11,096 nucleotides of DNA from JAJFGI01 sp036397065 (GCA_036397065.1 DASWJP010000146.1:1-11096), one strand, 5' to 3'; positions 1 through 6,907 are shown, counted from the stretch's first letter. Program-made: numbers and translations. The notes: generated from the letters alone by a model not told the origin.

Positions 1-632
1 ACCACCCGCATGTTGTGCTCGATGACCAGCAGGGTGATGCCCATGTCGGCGTTGGCCCGGCGCAAGCGGTCGATGAGTCCGTTGATCAGGGTCGGATTGA
101 TGCCGGCCGTCGGCTCGTCGAGCAGCAGCATCTTCGGCCCGTTCATCAACGCCATGGCGAATTCCAGCAGCTTCTGCTGGCCGAAGGACAAGTCGCCGGC
201 CAGCAGGTGGCGCTTGGAAAAGAGGCCGACGAATTCCAGCAGCTCCTCGGCGCGCTCGTCGATCTCGGGCGGAACATGGGCGAACATATCGCGCATGCGG
301 GCGGCCCGATGCGGCACGCTGATGCGCATGTTGTTCATGCACGAGATTCCGTCATACACCCGCGTTTGCTGAAATGTGCGCAACATGCCCCGGCGGGCGA
401 TCTGCGGGACCCGCAGTCGCGAGATGTCCTCGCCGAGAAACTGGATCGAGCCGGAATCGATGGGGTGAAAGCCGACGATGGAATTGAACAGGGTGGTCTT
501 GCCCGATCCGTTCGGGCCGATCAGGCCGACGATCTCGCCCGGCTTGACCTGAATCGAGATGTCGGCGTTGGCTACCACGCCGCCGAATCGCTTCGAGACA
601 TTGTCGACGACGAGCATGGTTTGATCCGACAT
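1..632 (-). CDS. livG: LivG-type branched-chain amino acid ABC transporter ATP-binding protein (partial, C-terminus off left edge)
   Basis: Cytoplasmic ATPase that powers a HAAT-family (branched-chain amino acid/amide) importer, pairing with the LivH and LivM permeases encoded just upstream. About 210 residues are visible from ATG 632 with no stop before the window edge. They show the Walker A motif GPNGSGKT (residues 39-46), the ABC signature LSFGQQK (148-154), Walker B LLLDEP (169-174), a following AGINP typical of LivG, and the switch histidine in VIEHNM (206). LivG proteins are usually about 250-260 residues, so roughly 40-50 are missing. Start: AGGAGA lies 8 bases upstream of ATG 632 and overlaps the livM stop codon, with only 13 bases between the genes. 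An alternative ATG at 617 (MLVVDN) has no better ribosome site. It is the last visible gene of the operon; livF would be expected beyond position 1. The substrate cannot be told from the ATPase. Confidence 0.93.
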   Translation of the reverse strand, partial: MSDQTMLVVDNVSKRFGGVVANADISIQVKPGEIVGLIGPNGSGKTTLFNSIVGFHPIDSGSIQFLGEDISRLRVPQIARRGMLRTFQQTRVYDGISCMNNMRISVPHRAARMRDMFAHVPPEIDERAEELLEFVGLFSKRHLLAGDLSFGQQKLLEFAMALMNGPKMLLLDEPTAGINPTLINGLIDRLRRANADMGITLLVIEHNMRV

Positions 633-645
633 GCCGGCCGTTCTC

Positions 646-1635
646 CTAGCGCCCGTCGGCATCTTCGGCGGCGGCTTCGACCCGGATGCCGAAACGCTCC
701 GGATAGCGGGCCTTGGCCCAGCCGAGAATGCCTTGCGGGAAAAAGACGACGATCACCACGATCAGCAGGCCCAGGGCGACCCTCTGCCAGCCGAGCAGGT
801 AAGTCCAGAACACCTCCTGGGTGATGTGAAAGATGGTGGCGCCGATGACCGGGCCCCACAGGGTGCCCTTGCCGCCGAGAATCGCCATCAGCACCATGAA
901 GACGCCGTAGGTGGCCCCGGCGAAGGCCACGTCGCGCGGATCGATGAAGCCGTTCAGATTGCCGACCAGGCCGCCGGCCATGCCAAGGAAGAACGCCGAC
1001 ACGGACCACGCCACGGTCTTGTAGCGGGTGGTGTGCAGGCCCATGGCCTCGGCCTTGTCCTCGTCGTCGCGGATGGCATTGACCGCCAGGCCGAAACGCC
1101 CCGAATAGATGCGCCGCAGCGCCAGAAAGGTTACGGTTGCCAGCACGAAGCTGGCGAAATAGAAGAAGGTCTGCCGGGCTCCGATCTCGCCCGGATACAA
1201 GGGGGTCACCATGCCCGAACCGGCGCCGATGTAGTCCCAGCCCGACGCGATCTCGCCGGCGGCGATCCCCAACCCCAGAGTGCCGATGGCGAAATAATGG
1301 CCGCGCAAGCCAAGCAGACCGGACCCGAGAACTGCGGCCACCACCACCGGCAACACGGCGGCGGCGGCCAAGCCGGCAAACAAACCGGGGTAATAGCTGA
1401 GGCCGGCGTCCCGCTGCACCACCGCGCAGACATACATGCCGAGGCCGAAAAACAGAATGTTGCCGAAGGAGTTGTAGCCCATCTGCCCGCCCATGATGTC
1501 CCAGGTCAGGGCGAAGAGAATCATGATCCACAAGAGGGCGAGCTGAATCCGGTAGTCGGGCAGTACATAGGGCGCCACCAGGGCCAGCGCGCCAATGGCC
1601 AGGATCGGCAGGAGCTTTCTGACTGACTCCGTCAT
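646..1635 (-). CDS. livM: LivM-type branched-chain amino acid ABC transporter permease
   Basis: Inner-membrane permease subunit that would form the translocation pore with LivH. The 329-residue product is very hydrophobic, with several membrane segments (about 9-25, 35-48, 58-72, 85-110, 160-174, 210-226, 242-256, 284-300). It contains the family's cytoplasmic ATPase-contact loop, with the sequence AIRDDEDKAEAMGL (187-200). The ILGGKGTLWGPVIGA stretch (252-266) and the FPQGI-like C-terminal element (299-303) are characteristic of LivM. The reading frame stays open upstream to about 2046, but that part is an out-of-frame reading of livH. The true start is ATG 1635, inside an ATGA overlap with the livH stop (1632-1635). 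There is no strong Shine-Dalgarno sequence, which suggests translational coupling to livH. The stop TAG (646-648) overlaps the livG ribosome site. Confidence 0.93.
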   Translation of the reverse strand: MTESVRKLLPILAIGALALVAPYVLPDYRIQLALLWIMILFALTWDIMGGQMGYNSFGNILFFGLGMYVCAVVQRDAGLSYYPGLFAGLAAAAVLPVVVAAVLGSGLLGLRGHYFAIGTLGLGIAAGEIASGWDYIGAGSGMVTPLYPGEIGARQTFFYFASFVLATVTFLALRRIYSGRFGLAVNAIRDDEDKAEAMGLHTTRYKTVAWSVSAFFLGMAGGLVGNLNGFIDPRDVAFAGATYGVFMVLMAILGGKGTLWGPVIGATIFHITQEVFWTYLLGWQRVALGLLIVVIVVFFPQGILGWAKARYPERFGIRVEAAAEDADGR

Positions 1636-2531
1636 TTCAGATACTTGCGGTGCCGGCCCAACCGGTAATTCCGGTAGACCAGAATCACAACCAAGAGCGA
1701 GAACACGAAGGCCGCCTGATACTCGGCGCCGAGCAGGAAGCCGGCGAAATTCTCGGCCGCGCCCAGGCCCAGCCCGGCGGCCACGACAGCGCCGAGGTTG
1801 CCCAGGCCGGCGACCACCACGATCATGAACGAGCGCACCGTATACGCCAGTCCCAGATAGGGGTGGACGATCCAGGTCATCACCACCAGGGCGCCGGCGG
1901 CCCCGCAAATGGCGGCGTTGAGGGCGAAGGTGGTGGCGTAGACGCGGTCGGTATCGATGCCGAGGATGCGCGCCGCGCGGGCGTTCTGGGCGGTGGCGCG
2001 GATCGCTTGGCCCAGGCGCGATTTCTTGAGGAAGAGGAGCAGACACGCGCCGAGGATGAGGGTGGCGGCAAAGCCGACCAGCTTGATCTCGGAGACCGTG
2101 ACCTGACCGCCGAGCAGGACAATGGTTCCGAGGCCGGAGTAGAGGGTCCGCACATCGGCGCCGAAGACTTCGTTGGCCAACTGCTGAATCAGAATACTCA
2201 AGCCGAAGGTGGCCAGAAGCGAGATGAAGAGATCCTTGTCGACGACGCGGAAGATGACCACCCGGTAGAGCAGCCAGCCGAGGATGAACAACACCGCCGC
2301 GGCCGCCGGAATGCCCAGGAAGGGGTGCAACCCGGCCTGCGCCGCATACAACGCGACATAGCCGCCGAGCATGACAAACTCGCCCTGCGCCACGTTGATC
2401 ATGTTCATGACGCCCCAGACCAGGGCCATGCCGTAGGCGGCCAGGGCGAAAATGGAGCCGATGAGAATCCCGTCGATCAGCAACTGGACCGACAGGATCG
2501 GCGCCTGAAACAGAAGCTCGAGACTATTCAT
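1632..2531 (-). CDS. livH: LivH-type branched-chain amino acid ABC transporter permease
   Basis: Inner-membrane permease partner of LivM. The product is 299 residues, the usual LivH length. The N-terminal region has the conserved GILIGSIFALAAYGMALVWG membrane segment (21-40), followed by MNMINVAQGEFVMLGGY (42-58), a strong LivH hallmark. The cytoplasmic loop ATAQNARAARILGIDTDRVY (179-198) is the ATPase contact. GLGNLGAVVAAGLGLG (242-257) and a basic C-terminal tail complete the pattern. ATG 2531 aligns with the N-terminus of known LivH proteins, but no convincing Shine-Dalgarno precedes it. Instead a 16-bp perfect hairpin ends 9 bases upstream, so initiation efficiency may be set by that structure. 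The stop overlaps the livM start by 4 bases (ATGA). Confidence 0.93.
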   Translation of the reverse strand: MNSLELLFQAPILSVQLLIDGILIGSIFALAAYGMALVWGVMNMINVAQGEFVMLGGYVALYAAQAGLHPFLGIPAAAAVLFILGWLLYRVVIFRVVDKDLFISLLATFGLSILIQQLANEVFGADVRTLYSGLGTIVLLGGQVTVSEIKLVGFAATLILGACLLLFLKKSRLGQAIRATAQNARAARILGIDTDRVYATTFALNAAICGAAGALVVMTWIVHPYLGLAYTVRSFMIVVVAGLGNLGAVVAAGLGLGAAENFAGFLLGAEYQAAFVFSLLVVILVYRNYRLGRHRKYLK

Positions 2532-2540
2532 GCCGAGGCG

Positions 2541-2576
2541 GGAACGTCCGCCCTTCGATGGAAGGGCGGACGTTCC
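2541..2576. repeat. Perfect 16-bp inverted repeat (hairpin) between binding-protein gene and livH
   Basis: On the plus strand GGAACGTCCGCCCTTC (2541-2556) is followed by a 4-base loop GATG (2557-2560) and its exact reverse complement GAAGGGCGGACGTTCC (2561-2576). Eleven of 16 pairs are G-C. It lies in the 65-base gap between the binding-protein stop (2597) and the livH start (2531), on the transcribed side. Neither strand has a T-run after the stem, so it is not a canonical intrinsic terminator. By analogy with hairpins in binding-protein-dependent transport operons (e.g. malE-malF), it may protect the upstream mRNA from 3' exonucleases and lower expression of the permease genes. That role is inference. 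Confidence 0.9.
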
Positions 2577-2596
2577 TTGAACCTAGACCCGTTGAC

Positions 2597-3838
2597 CTAG
2601 CGCTCGGACCAGCCGGGCGCCGGGTAGATCACTTTGGCGGACGCCCATTTGCTGGGGGCCACCACCTTGAACTCGCCACCCTGGACTTGATAGAGAACCA
2701 TGGGCTTGGCGGTGTTCTTGCCGGTCGCGTCGAACTTTACGTTGCCATAGAAGGTTTGCATGTCGGTTGCCGCCAGGGCATCGCGCACCTTCGCCGGATC
2801 GAAATCGCCGGCGCGGGCAAACGCATCGGCAAAGACCAGAACCGCAGCGGTCGACTCGGCGGCCTGATAGGGCGGGGCATAGCCGAACTCCTTCTCGAAG
2901 TCCTTGGCATAGTCCTCGGCGCTCCCCATCACGTTGTCCTTATAGCTCAGCGCCCGGTCCCACTGGGATGCGCACACCGAGTACTCAGAGTCCTTGCCGA
3001 AATTCTCGATGATCTTGGCGGAATCGCAGTGGGTCATGGCCAGCATGGGCACGTTGACCTGCATGTCCTTCATCTGGCGAATGGCCAGGGCGGGGCCCTT
3101 GGCGTGCGCCGAGACGATCAGGATATCCGGGTTCACGGCCCGCACCTTGGTCAAGGTCGCGGCCATGTCGTTCAGCTCCGGCGGCAGCTTGTCGTCGATC
3201 AACAGCTGCATGCCATGGCGCTTGATGTCATCGACCACACCGGCGCGCACGTCCTGGCTGAAATTGTCGTTCTCGATGGCAATGGCCACTTTCAACGACT
3301 TCGGGTCCTTGCCAGCGGCAGTCGCTTGCTCAGCCGCCAGATTCAGGGCCTCCGTCAGGTACTGGTCCGACGTGGAGAGAACGGCAAAGATGTACTTGTA
3401 GCCTTGCTCGAACAGGCCACGGTCGGCACCGTTCCCCTCGACCATAGGGACGCCGTACTTCTCGGTGACCGGGGCGATGGCCTTGGTCAGGCCCGAGCTA
3501 TACGGCCCAAGCACGAACTTGACGCCGTCCTGGTTGATCAGACGTTCGGCCAACTGCGCGCCGCGCGCCGGGGTGGATTCGTCGTCGTAGTAAATGATGT
3601 CCAACTGATAGGCTTTGCCGGCAACCGTGACGCCGCCTTTCTCGTTGATGCGCTTGACGGCCAGGTCATAGCCATCCTTGGTATTCTTGCCGTTGGTCGA
3701 ATACTTGCCGGTGATCGACACCGCCGCGCCGAGGATGATCTTGTCGCCCTCGACCTTTGCCGATGCCGAGCCGCTGGCCAGCAGGCCAATCGTGGCCGCC
3801 GTGGCAACAGCGGTCGCCAGTGATTTGATGTGGCTCAT
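2597..3838 (-). CDS. Periplasmic substrate-binding protein of a LIV-type (HAAT) ABC transporter
   Basis: Exported binding protein (peripla_BP_6/LivJ-LivK type) that captures an amino acid, amide or similar ligand and delivers it to LivHMGF. The product is 413 residues. Residues 1-27 form a Sec signal peptide (KSLATAVATAATIGLLASGSASA) with likely cleavage after ASA-27. The mature start KIILGAAVSITGKYSTNGK (33-51) is the classic opening of this family. GPYSSG (111-116) corresponds to the ligand-carboxylate-binding loop in LIV-binding protein, and the AESTAAVLVFADAF region (327-340) is also typical. Cys271 and Cys289 are 18 apart and could form a disulfide. Start: GGGAGG lies 7 bases before ATG 3838; an in-frame TTG at 3853 overlaps this ribosome site and is rejected. 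First gene of the operon, with its own promoter. The symbol livK is avoided because the ligand is unknown. Confidence 0.93.
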   Translation of the reverse strand: MSHIKSLATAVATAATIGLLASGSASAKVEGDKIILGAAVSITGKYSTNGKNTKDGYDLAVKRINEKGGVTVAGKAYQLDIIYYDDESTPARGAQLAERLINQDGVKFVLGPYSSGLTKAIAPVTEKYGVPMVEGNGADRGLFEQGYKYIFAVLSTSDQYLTEALNLAAEQATAAGKDPKSLKVAIAIENDNFSQDVRAGVVDDIKRHGMQLLIDDKLPPELNDMAATLTKVRAVNPDILIVSAHAKGPALAIRQMKDMQVNVPMLAMTHCDSAKIIENFGKDSEYSVCASQWDRALSYKDNVMGSAEDYAKDFEKEFGYAPPYQAAESTAAVLVFADAFARAGDFDPAKVRDALAATDMQTFYGNVKFDATGKNTAKPMVLYQVQGGEFKVVAPSKWASAKVIYPAPGWSER

Positions 3839-3913
3839 TCGAAAACCTCCCAATTTGGGTTTCTTACTTCCGCCTGCCGCTGCTCCCAGACATCGGCGAG
3901 ACGCCTAGGTCCG

Positions 3914-3941
3914 ATCATATCGTTGAACCGCCACAACGCAA
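3914..3941 (-). promoter_or_regulatory. Predicted sigma70-type promoter of the LIV-type operon
   Basis: Reading the minus strand, TTGCGT (3941-3936) is followed after 16 bases by TATGAT (3919-3914), which matches TATAAT at 5 of 6 positions. Transcription would begin near 3907, giving a leader of about 70 bases before ATG 3838. The site lies in the 130-base gap after the methyltransferase gene, the only non-coding space in front of the operon. The leader ends in a strong GGGAGG ribosome site (3851-3846) that can be drawn in small competing hairpins. No regulator-binding site was recognised. Confidence 0.55.
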
Positions 3942-3968
3942 GGGTGCAGCGGACAATCCACCGGAAAA

Positions 3969-4751
3969 TCAGCCCTCTGGCGATCCGAACTCAGCACGCA
4001 CAATAAGCTTGTTATCGTGCAGCCGGACTATTTTGTCGCCCCCCATATCGAGCAGCAACGCGCGGGCCGATTCCGGTGTTGATAGGATCCAGGCTTCGAT
4101 GTCGGCGATGGCCTCGCCGTCCAGGCCGGTACGGCGAACCCAGGCGGCAAAGTCATGAGTCTTGGCAAAGACGTGCTCGCGGGTCAGCCGTAGTCCGGCA
4201 TCCGTGAGCACGTCCAGCCACTGCTGCCGGTCGAGGGTGCGCACGTGGGTTGCGTCCCGCCGCCGCTCAAGCTCGTCGAGAAAGGCGGCTGGGCCGGGGG
4301 CTTCGGGGGCGAGACTGTCTTCCAGGACAAACCGCCCGGCCGGCTTGAGCACGCGGGCGACTTCCCGGACAAAGCCCGGCACGTCGGGAAAATGGTGCGG
4401 GGCGATGCGGCAGGTCACGAGATCGAAGGCCGCTGCCGGGAAGGGCAGGGCAGCGGCATCGGCGTACTGCACCGCCACATTGGACAGGCCGCGCTCGCCC
4501 GCCAGGCGCCGAGAGGCGGCCAGCATGCCCGGTGCGATATCGGCGGCGACCACGAAACCGGCGGTGCGGGCGATGCGCAGGGCGGTATGGCCGGGGCCGC
4601 AGGCGACATCCAGACACCGGTCCCGGCGTACGGCCGCGGCGAAGTCGGCAACGATGTCCAGGTCCGCATCGGTTGCGTGCGACGCACTGGCCGCATAGGC
4701 CTCGGCCTGGCGGGAGAATTGGGCGGCGGTATCGGCTCGCGATCCGGTCAT
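3969..4751 (-). CDS. Class I SAM-dependent methyltransferase (UbiE/BioC-like fold), substrate unknown
   Basis: Predicted cytoplasmic methyltransferase of 260 residues. Motif I CLDVACGPGH (46-55) binds S-adenosylmethionine. The acidic residue after strand 2 is Asp71 in VAADIAPGML, and DAAALPF (98-104) is the typical adenine-contact region. DLVTCRIAPHHF (110-121) and VLKPAGRFVLED (134-145) complete the methyltransferase_11 pattern. The C-terminal 100 residues are not diagnostic of a substrate. ATG 4751 starts 10 bases after the permease stop (4762). GGAGGAG, which overlaps the end of the permease gene, is the likely ribosome site, though its 13-base spacing is long. The frame is open further upstream, but that would overlap the permease. 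Position implies co-transcription with the ThiX/ThiZ-like genes; any role in thiamine-precursor use is speculation. Ubiquinone-type C-methylation cannot be excluded. Confidence 0.85.
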   Translation of the reverse strand: MTGSRADTAAQFSRQAEAYAASASHATDADLDIVADFAAAVRRDRCLDVACGPGHTALRIARTAGFVVAADIAPGMLAASRRLAGERGLSNVAVQYADAAALPFPAAAFDLVTCRIAPHHFPDVPGFVREVARVLKPAGRFVLEDSLAPEAPGPAAFLDELERRRDATHVRTLDRQQWLDVLTDAGLRLTREHVFAKTHDFAAWVRRTGLDGEAIADIEAWILSTPESARALLLDMGGDKIVRLHDNKLIVRAEFGSPEG

Positions 4752-4761
4752 GCCGTCGCGT

Positions 4762-5529
4762 TTACTCCTCCGTGCGGCTGCCGCCGTCTTCGGCCTGCCA
4801 TGGCAGGACGCGGCGGAGGCCGGCATCGACGATGAAATACAGCCCCACGGCCATCAGCGCCAGCACCAGCAGAGCCGCGAACATGACGTCGATCTGCAGC
4901 CGCGCATTCGACTGCAGCATGAGATAGCCGAGCCCGGCGCTGGAGCCGACCCATTCGCCGACAATGGCGCCAATGGGGGCCACGGCGGTGGCCACGCGAA
5001 TGCCCGAGGACAGCGCCGGCAAGGCCGCGGGAATCCGCACATGGCGCAAGATCCGCCAGCGGCTGCCACCCATGGTGCGGGCCAGATCCAGCCATCCCGG
5101 ATCGGTCCGCCGCAGGCCATCGAAGAATGCGGCGGTGACCGGGAAATAGATGATCAGAGTGGCCATGGCCACCTTCGACAGCAAGCCGTAGCCGAGCCAC
5201 AGGACCAGGGCCGGCGCCAGGGCGAACACGGGGATGGCCTGGCTGACCACCAGAACCGGCATCAGCCAGCGGCGCACCGGCGGCGAGCTTGCCACCAGCA
5301 CGGCGGACACGCACCCCAATAGGCAGCCGAGCACCAAGCCGAGAGCGATCTCGCTGCCGGTCACCACGGCATGGGCGATGAGCAGTTGAAGCTTGGCGTT
5401 ATCGAGGAAGACCCGTCCGACCAACAGCGGGCCGGGCAGAATGTACGCCGCCACGCCGGTGACGCTCACCAACGCCTGCCAAAGCAGCAGCAATCCGCCC
5501 GCGATGGTCAACGCCCGCCAGGCCTTCAT
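4762..5529 (-). CDS. thiX: ThiX-like ABC transporter permease (thiamine-pyrimidine precursor uptake)
   Basis: Inner-membrane permease of the NitT/TauT class (BPD_transp_1), 255 residues with about six membrane segments. The EAA-type ATPase-contact loop is WLDLARTMGGSRWRILRHVRIP (146-167). Features I associate with ThiX rather than SsuC or TauC are SQAIPVFALAPALVLWLGYG (96-115) and APIGAIVGEWVGSSAGLGYLML (184-205). ThiX with ThiZ and the binding protein ThiY imports N-formyl-4-amino-5-aminomethyl-2-methylpyrimidine or related HMP precursors for thiamine synthesis. ATG 5529 overlaps the ATPase stop by 4 bases (ATGA), so the two are translationally coupled. No thiY is found in the window. Recognition is from remembered family patterns; a sulfonate or nitrate-type importer remains possible. 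Confidence 0.75.
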   Translation of the reverse strand: MKAWRALTIAGGLLLLWQALVSVTGVAAYILPGPLLVGRVFLDNAKLQLLIAHAVVTGSEIALGLVLGCLLGCVSAVLVASSPPVRRWLMPVLVVSQAIPVFALAPALVLWLGYGLLSKVAMATLIIYFPVTAAFFDGLRRTDPGWLDLARTMGGSRWRILRHVRIPAALPALSSGIRVATAVAPIGAIVGEWVGSSAGLGYLMLQSNARLQIDVMFAALLVLALMAVGLYFIVDAGLRRVLPWQAEDGGSRTEE

Positions 5530-6293
5530 GGCTGATGCGCGTCCTGGCGGGCTTTCGCTCGGCTCAAGGTTTTCAGCAGGTCGGCCTGCAGGCCGAGCAA
5601 CGCCGCGTTGGCGGGATCGCGCGGCGGCTGTCCGGCGGGAATCAGCGGATCGCCCAGGGTCGCCGGCACGCCGGACATGACCAGCACCCGGTGGCCCAGG
5701 CGCAAGGCTTCCAGCGGATCGTGGGTGACCAGAAGAACGGTGCGGCCCGCCAGGCATTCCGCGGCCAGGCCCTGCAAGTCGTAGCGCGTGATGGCATCCA
5801 GGGATGAGAACGGCTCGTCCATCAGCACGATGGGCCGGTCCTCCATCAGGGTGCGGGCCAAGGCCACCCGCTGGCGCATGCCGCCGGACAGGGTGCCCGG
5901 ACGGTCGCCTTCGCGCCCCGCCAGGCCGACCCGGGCGAGCAGGTCGCGCGCTTGGTCCGTCGCCGCCGGAGAGACAGTTTCGCCGCGCAGGCGGCTGCCG
6001 AGCAGCACATTGTCGAGGGCCGAAAGCCAGGGCAGCAGCAGATCCTGCTGCGCCAGATAGGCGACGCGGCCCTGCACCGTCCGGCCGTGCTCGTCCACCG
6101 CCGCACCGACGGCGCCGGGCAACAGGCCGGCGACCAGGTGCAGCAGGCTGGTCTTGCCGACGCCCGAGGGGCCCAGAAGACACGTGGTCTGGCCGGCGGG
6201 AAGGGTCAGATCGAGGGCCGCGAACACCGGCGCCCCGGCATAGTCGAGGCTGGCAGCGTGCAGGCGTACGGTCGGGGCGGGGGTGTTGGGCAC
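5526..6293 (-). CDS. thiZ: ThiZ-like ABC transporter ATP-binding protein
   Basis: Cytoplasmic ATPase partner of the permease encoded next, 255 residues. Walker A GPSGVGKT (41-48), Q-loop in YLAQQDLLLPW (79-89), signature LSGGMRQR (135-142), Walker B IVLMDEP (155-161), D-loop SSLDAITR (163-170) and switch His191 in VTHDPLEALRLG are all intact. The AQQDLLLPW and MEDRPIVLMDEPFSSLDAITR regions resemble ThiZ of the alphaproteobacterial HMP-precursor importer more than SsuB or TauB. The start is GTG 6293, with GGAG 10 bases upstream. The nearby ATG 6300 is in another frame and is rejected. The C-terminus overlaps the permease start. Upstream lie 90 non-coding bases carrying a 12-bp direct repeat and no recognisable TPP riboswitch. 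Confidence 0.78.
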   Translation of the reverse strand: MPNTPAPTVRLHAASLDYAGAPVFAALDLTLPAGQTTCLLGPSGVGKTSLLHLVAGLLPGAVGAAVDEHGRTVQGRVAYLAQQDLLLPWLSALDNVLLGSRLRGETVSPAATDQARDLLARVGLAGREGDRPGTLSGGMRQRVALARTLMEDRPIVLMDEPFSSLDAITRYDLQGLAAECLAGRTVLLVTHDPLEALRLGHRVLVMSGVPATLGDPLIPAGQPPRDPANAALLGLQADLLKTLSRAKARQDAHQP

Positions 6294-6340
6294 GGGTCAT
6301 AGGCTCCGGCCCCGGTGGTACCCGGAACGCGTGGACATGC

Positions 6341-6368
6341 CAACCGGAGATTGTCTCAACCGGAGATT
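6341..6368. repeat. Tandem 12-bp direct repeat upstream of the ThiZ-like gene
   Basis: CAACCGGAGATT occurs twice, at 6341-6352 and 6357-6368, identical and separated by GTCT, giving a 16-base period. It lies in the 90-base gap between the 155-aa exported-protein gene (stop 6384) and the ThiZ-like start (6293). A short stem CCGGA/TCCGG with a 5-base loop (6360-6374) partly overlaps the second copy. The arrangement would suit a regulator binding two direct half-sites, but with 16-base spacing the copies would not sit on the same helical face. It could also be a simple local duplication. Confidence 0.8.
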
Positions 6369-6383
6369 TTCCGGCCGGTGGGC

Positions 6384-6851
6384 TTATTTCGTCAATTCGA
6401 TCCGATTGCGGCTGGAAACTTTGAGGTCGGTGAGGCAATCCAGCAAGCTGCCATCCTCGCTGCGGCACGAGGGGATATCGTTCACCAGCACCTTGCCGAT
6501 ACTGTCGCAGGAGACCTGTACCAGCGCGAAATTCGCCACCGTCGTCTTGGATTTGCGCAGGGGCGCCATATCCAACAGGACCTGCCGGGCGATGATGCCC
6601 TCCTTGTCGAAGACGAACAGGTCGAGACTGAAGCGATCCAGGGTATGCCCCAGCTTGTTCTCCACAACGAAGGAGGCGAGGCATCCGCCGCCGCTATCCT
6701 CGGTCTTGTTCAGCTCGATCTGCAGGTTCTGCTCGTCGGCGGCCGCGGCGTTGGCCCATAGAGTCAGGATCATGGCCACGGCGGCAATCGCCGCGAGCCA
6801 GCGCCAACCCGGGCGGGACGAATGTGAGTATGGGTGTATGGACATCATCAT
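6384..6851 (-). CDS. Uncharacterised exported protein with four cysteines
   Basis: A 155-residue protein with a basic N-terminus and hydrophobic stretch (WLAAIAAVAMILTLWANAAAA, about 18-38) that looks like a Sec signal peptide ending near ANAAAA before DEQN. The mature part has Cys57, Cys115, Cys129 and Cys139, compatible with two periplasmic disulfides. It resembles a conserved hypothetical family I recall from alphaproteobacteria, with landmarks CLASFVVENKLG, LDLFVFDKEGII, MAPLRKSKTTV, VLVNDIPSC and CLTDLKVSSR. No enzymatic motif is visible; a small beta-rich domain is plausible. Start: three consecutive ATG codons at 6851, 6848 and 6845, with GGGGAG 8 bases before the first. The frame remains open upstream to 7109, but that would run through the divergent promoter region. 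It precedes the ThiZ-like gene by 90 bases and could be co-transcribed. Confidence 0.8.
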   Translation of the reverse strand: MMMSIHPYSHSSRPGWRWLAAIAAVAMILTLWANAAAADEQNLQIELNKTEDSGGGCLASFVVENKLGHTLDRFSLDLFVFDKEGIIARQVLLDMAPLRKSKTTVANFALVQVSCDSIGKVLVNDIPSCRSEDGSLLDCLTDLKVSSRNRIELTK

Positions 6852-6907
6852 CGAACCTGCTCCCCATGCGGCGCCGGTGGCGTTTCCCGCTCGGGACGGG
6901 AGTCGCC

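Noticed and set aside
646..2046. 466-residue version of LivM starting inside livH
   Set aside because: The extra 137 residues are livH read in another frame. The 329-residue product from ATG 1635 has normal LivM length and an ATGA coupling.
2541..2576. Intrinsic terminator ending the binding-protein transcript
   Set aside because: The stem is strong but no T-run follows on either strand, and the permease genes downstream have no other promoter that I can see.
631..2600. Long plus-strand ORFs (631-1626 and 1650-2600) opposite livM and livH
   Set aside because: They mirror membrane-protein genes and give polar, low-complexity translations rich in His, Gln and Gly without any family signature.
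2558..3823. 421-codon plus-strand ORF opposite the binding-protein gene
   Set aside because: It is antisense to a gene with clear family motifs; high third-position GC leaves the opposite frame open. The translation is rich in Arg, Gly and His with no recognisable domain.
3839..3853. TTG 3853 as the start of the binding protein
   Set aside because: It overlaps the GGGAGG ribosome site that serves ATG 3838, and the signal peptide is complete from 3838.
6294..6383. TPP riboswitch in front of the ThiZ-like gene
   Set aside because: I looked for the conserved CTGAGA and ACCTGATC...GATAATGCC elements on the minus strand and did not find them; a GGTTGAGAC word alone is not enough.
4762..6684. A 640-codon minus-strand ORF that includes the ThiX-like permease as its C-terminal part
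   Set aside because: The N-terminal two thirds read the ThiZ-like ATPase gene out of frame; the ATPase frame has every ABC motif and ends in a normal ATGA overlap with the permease.
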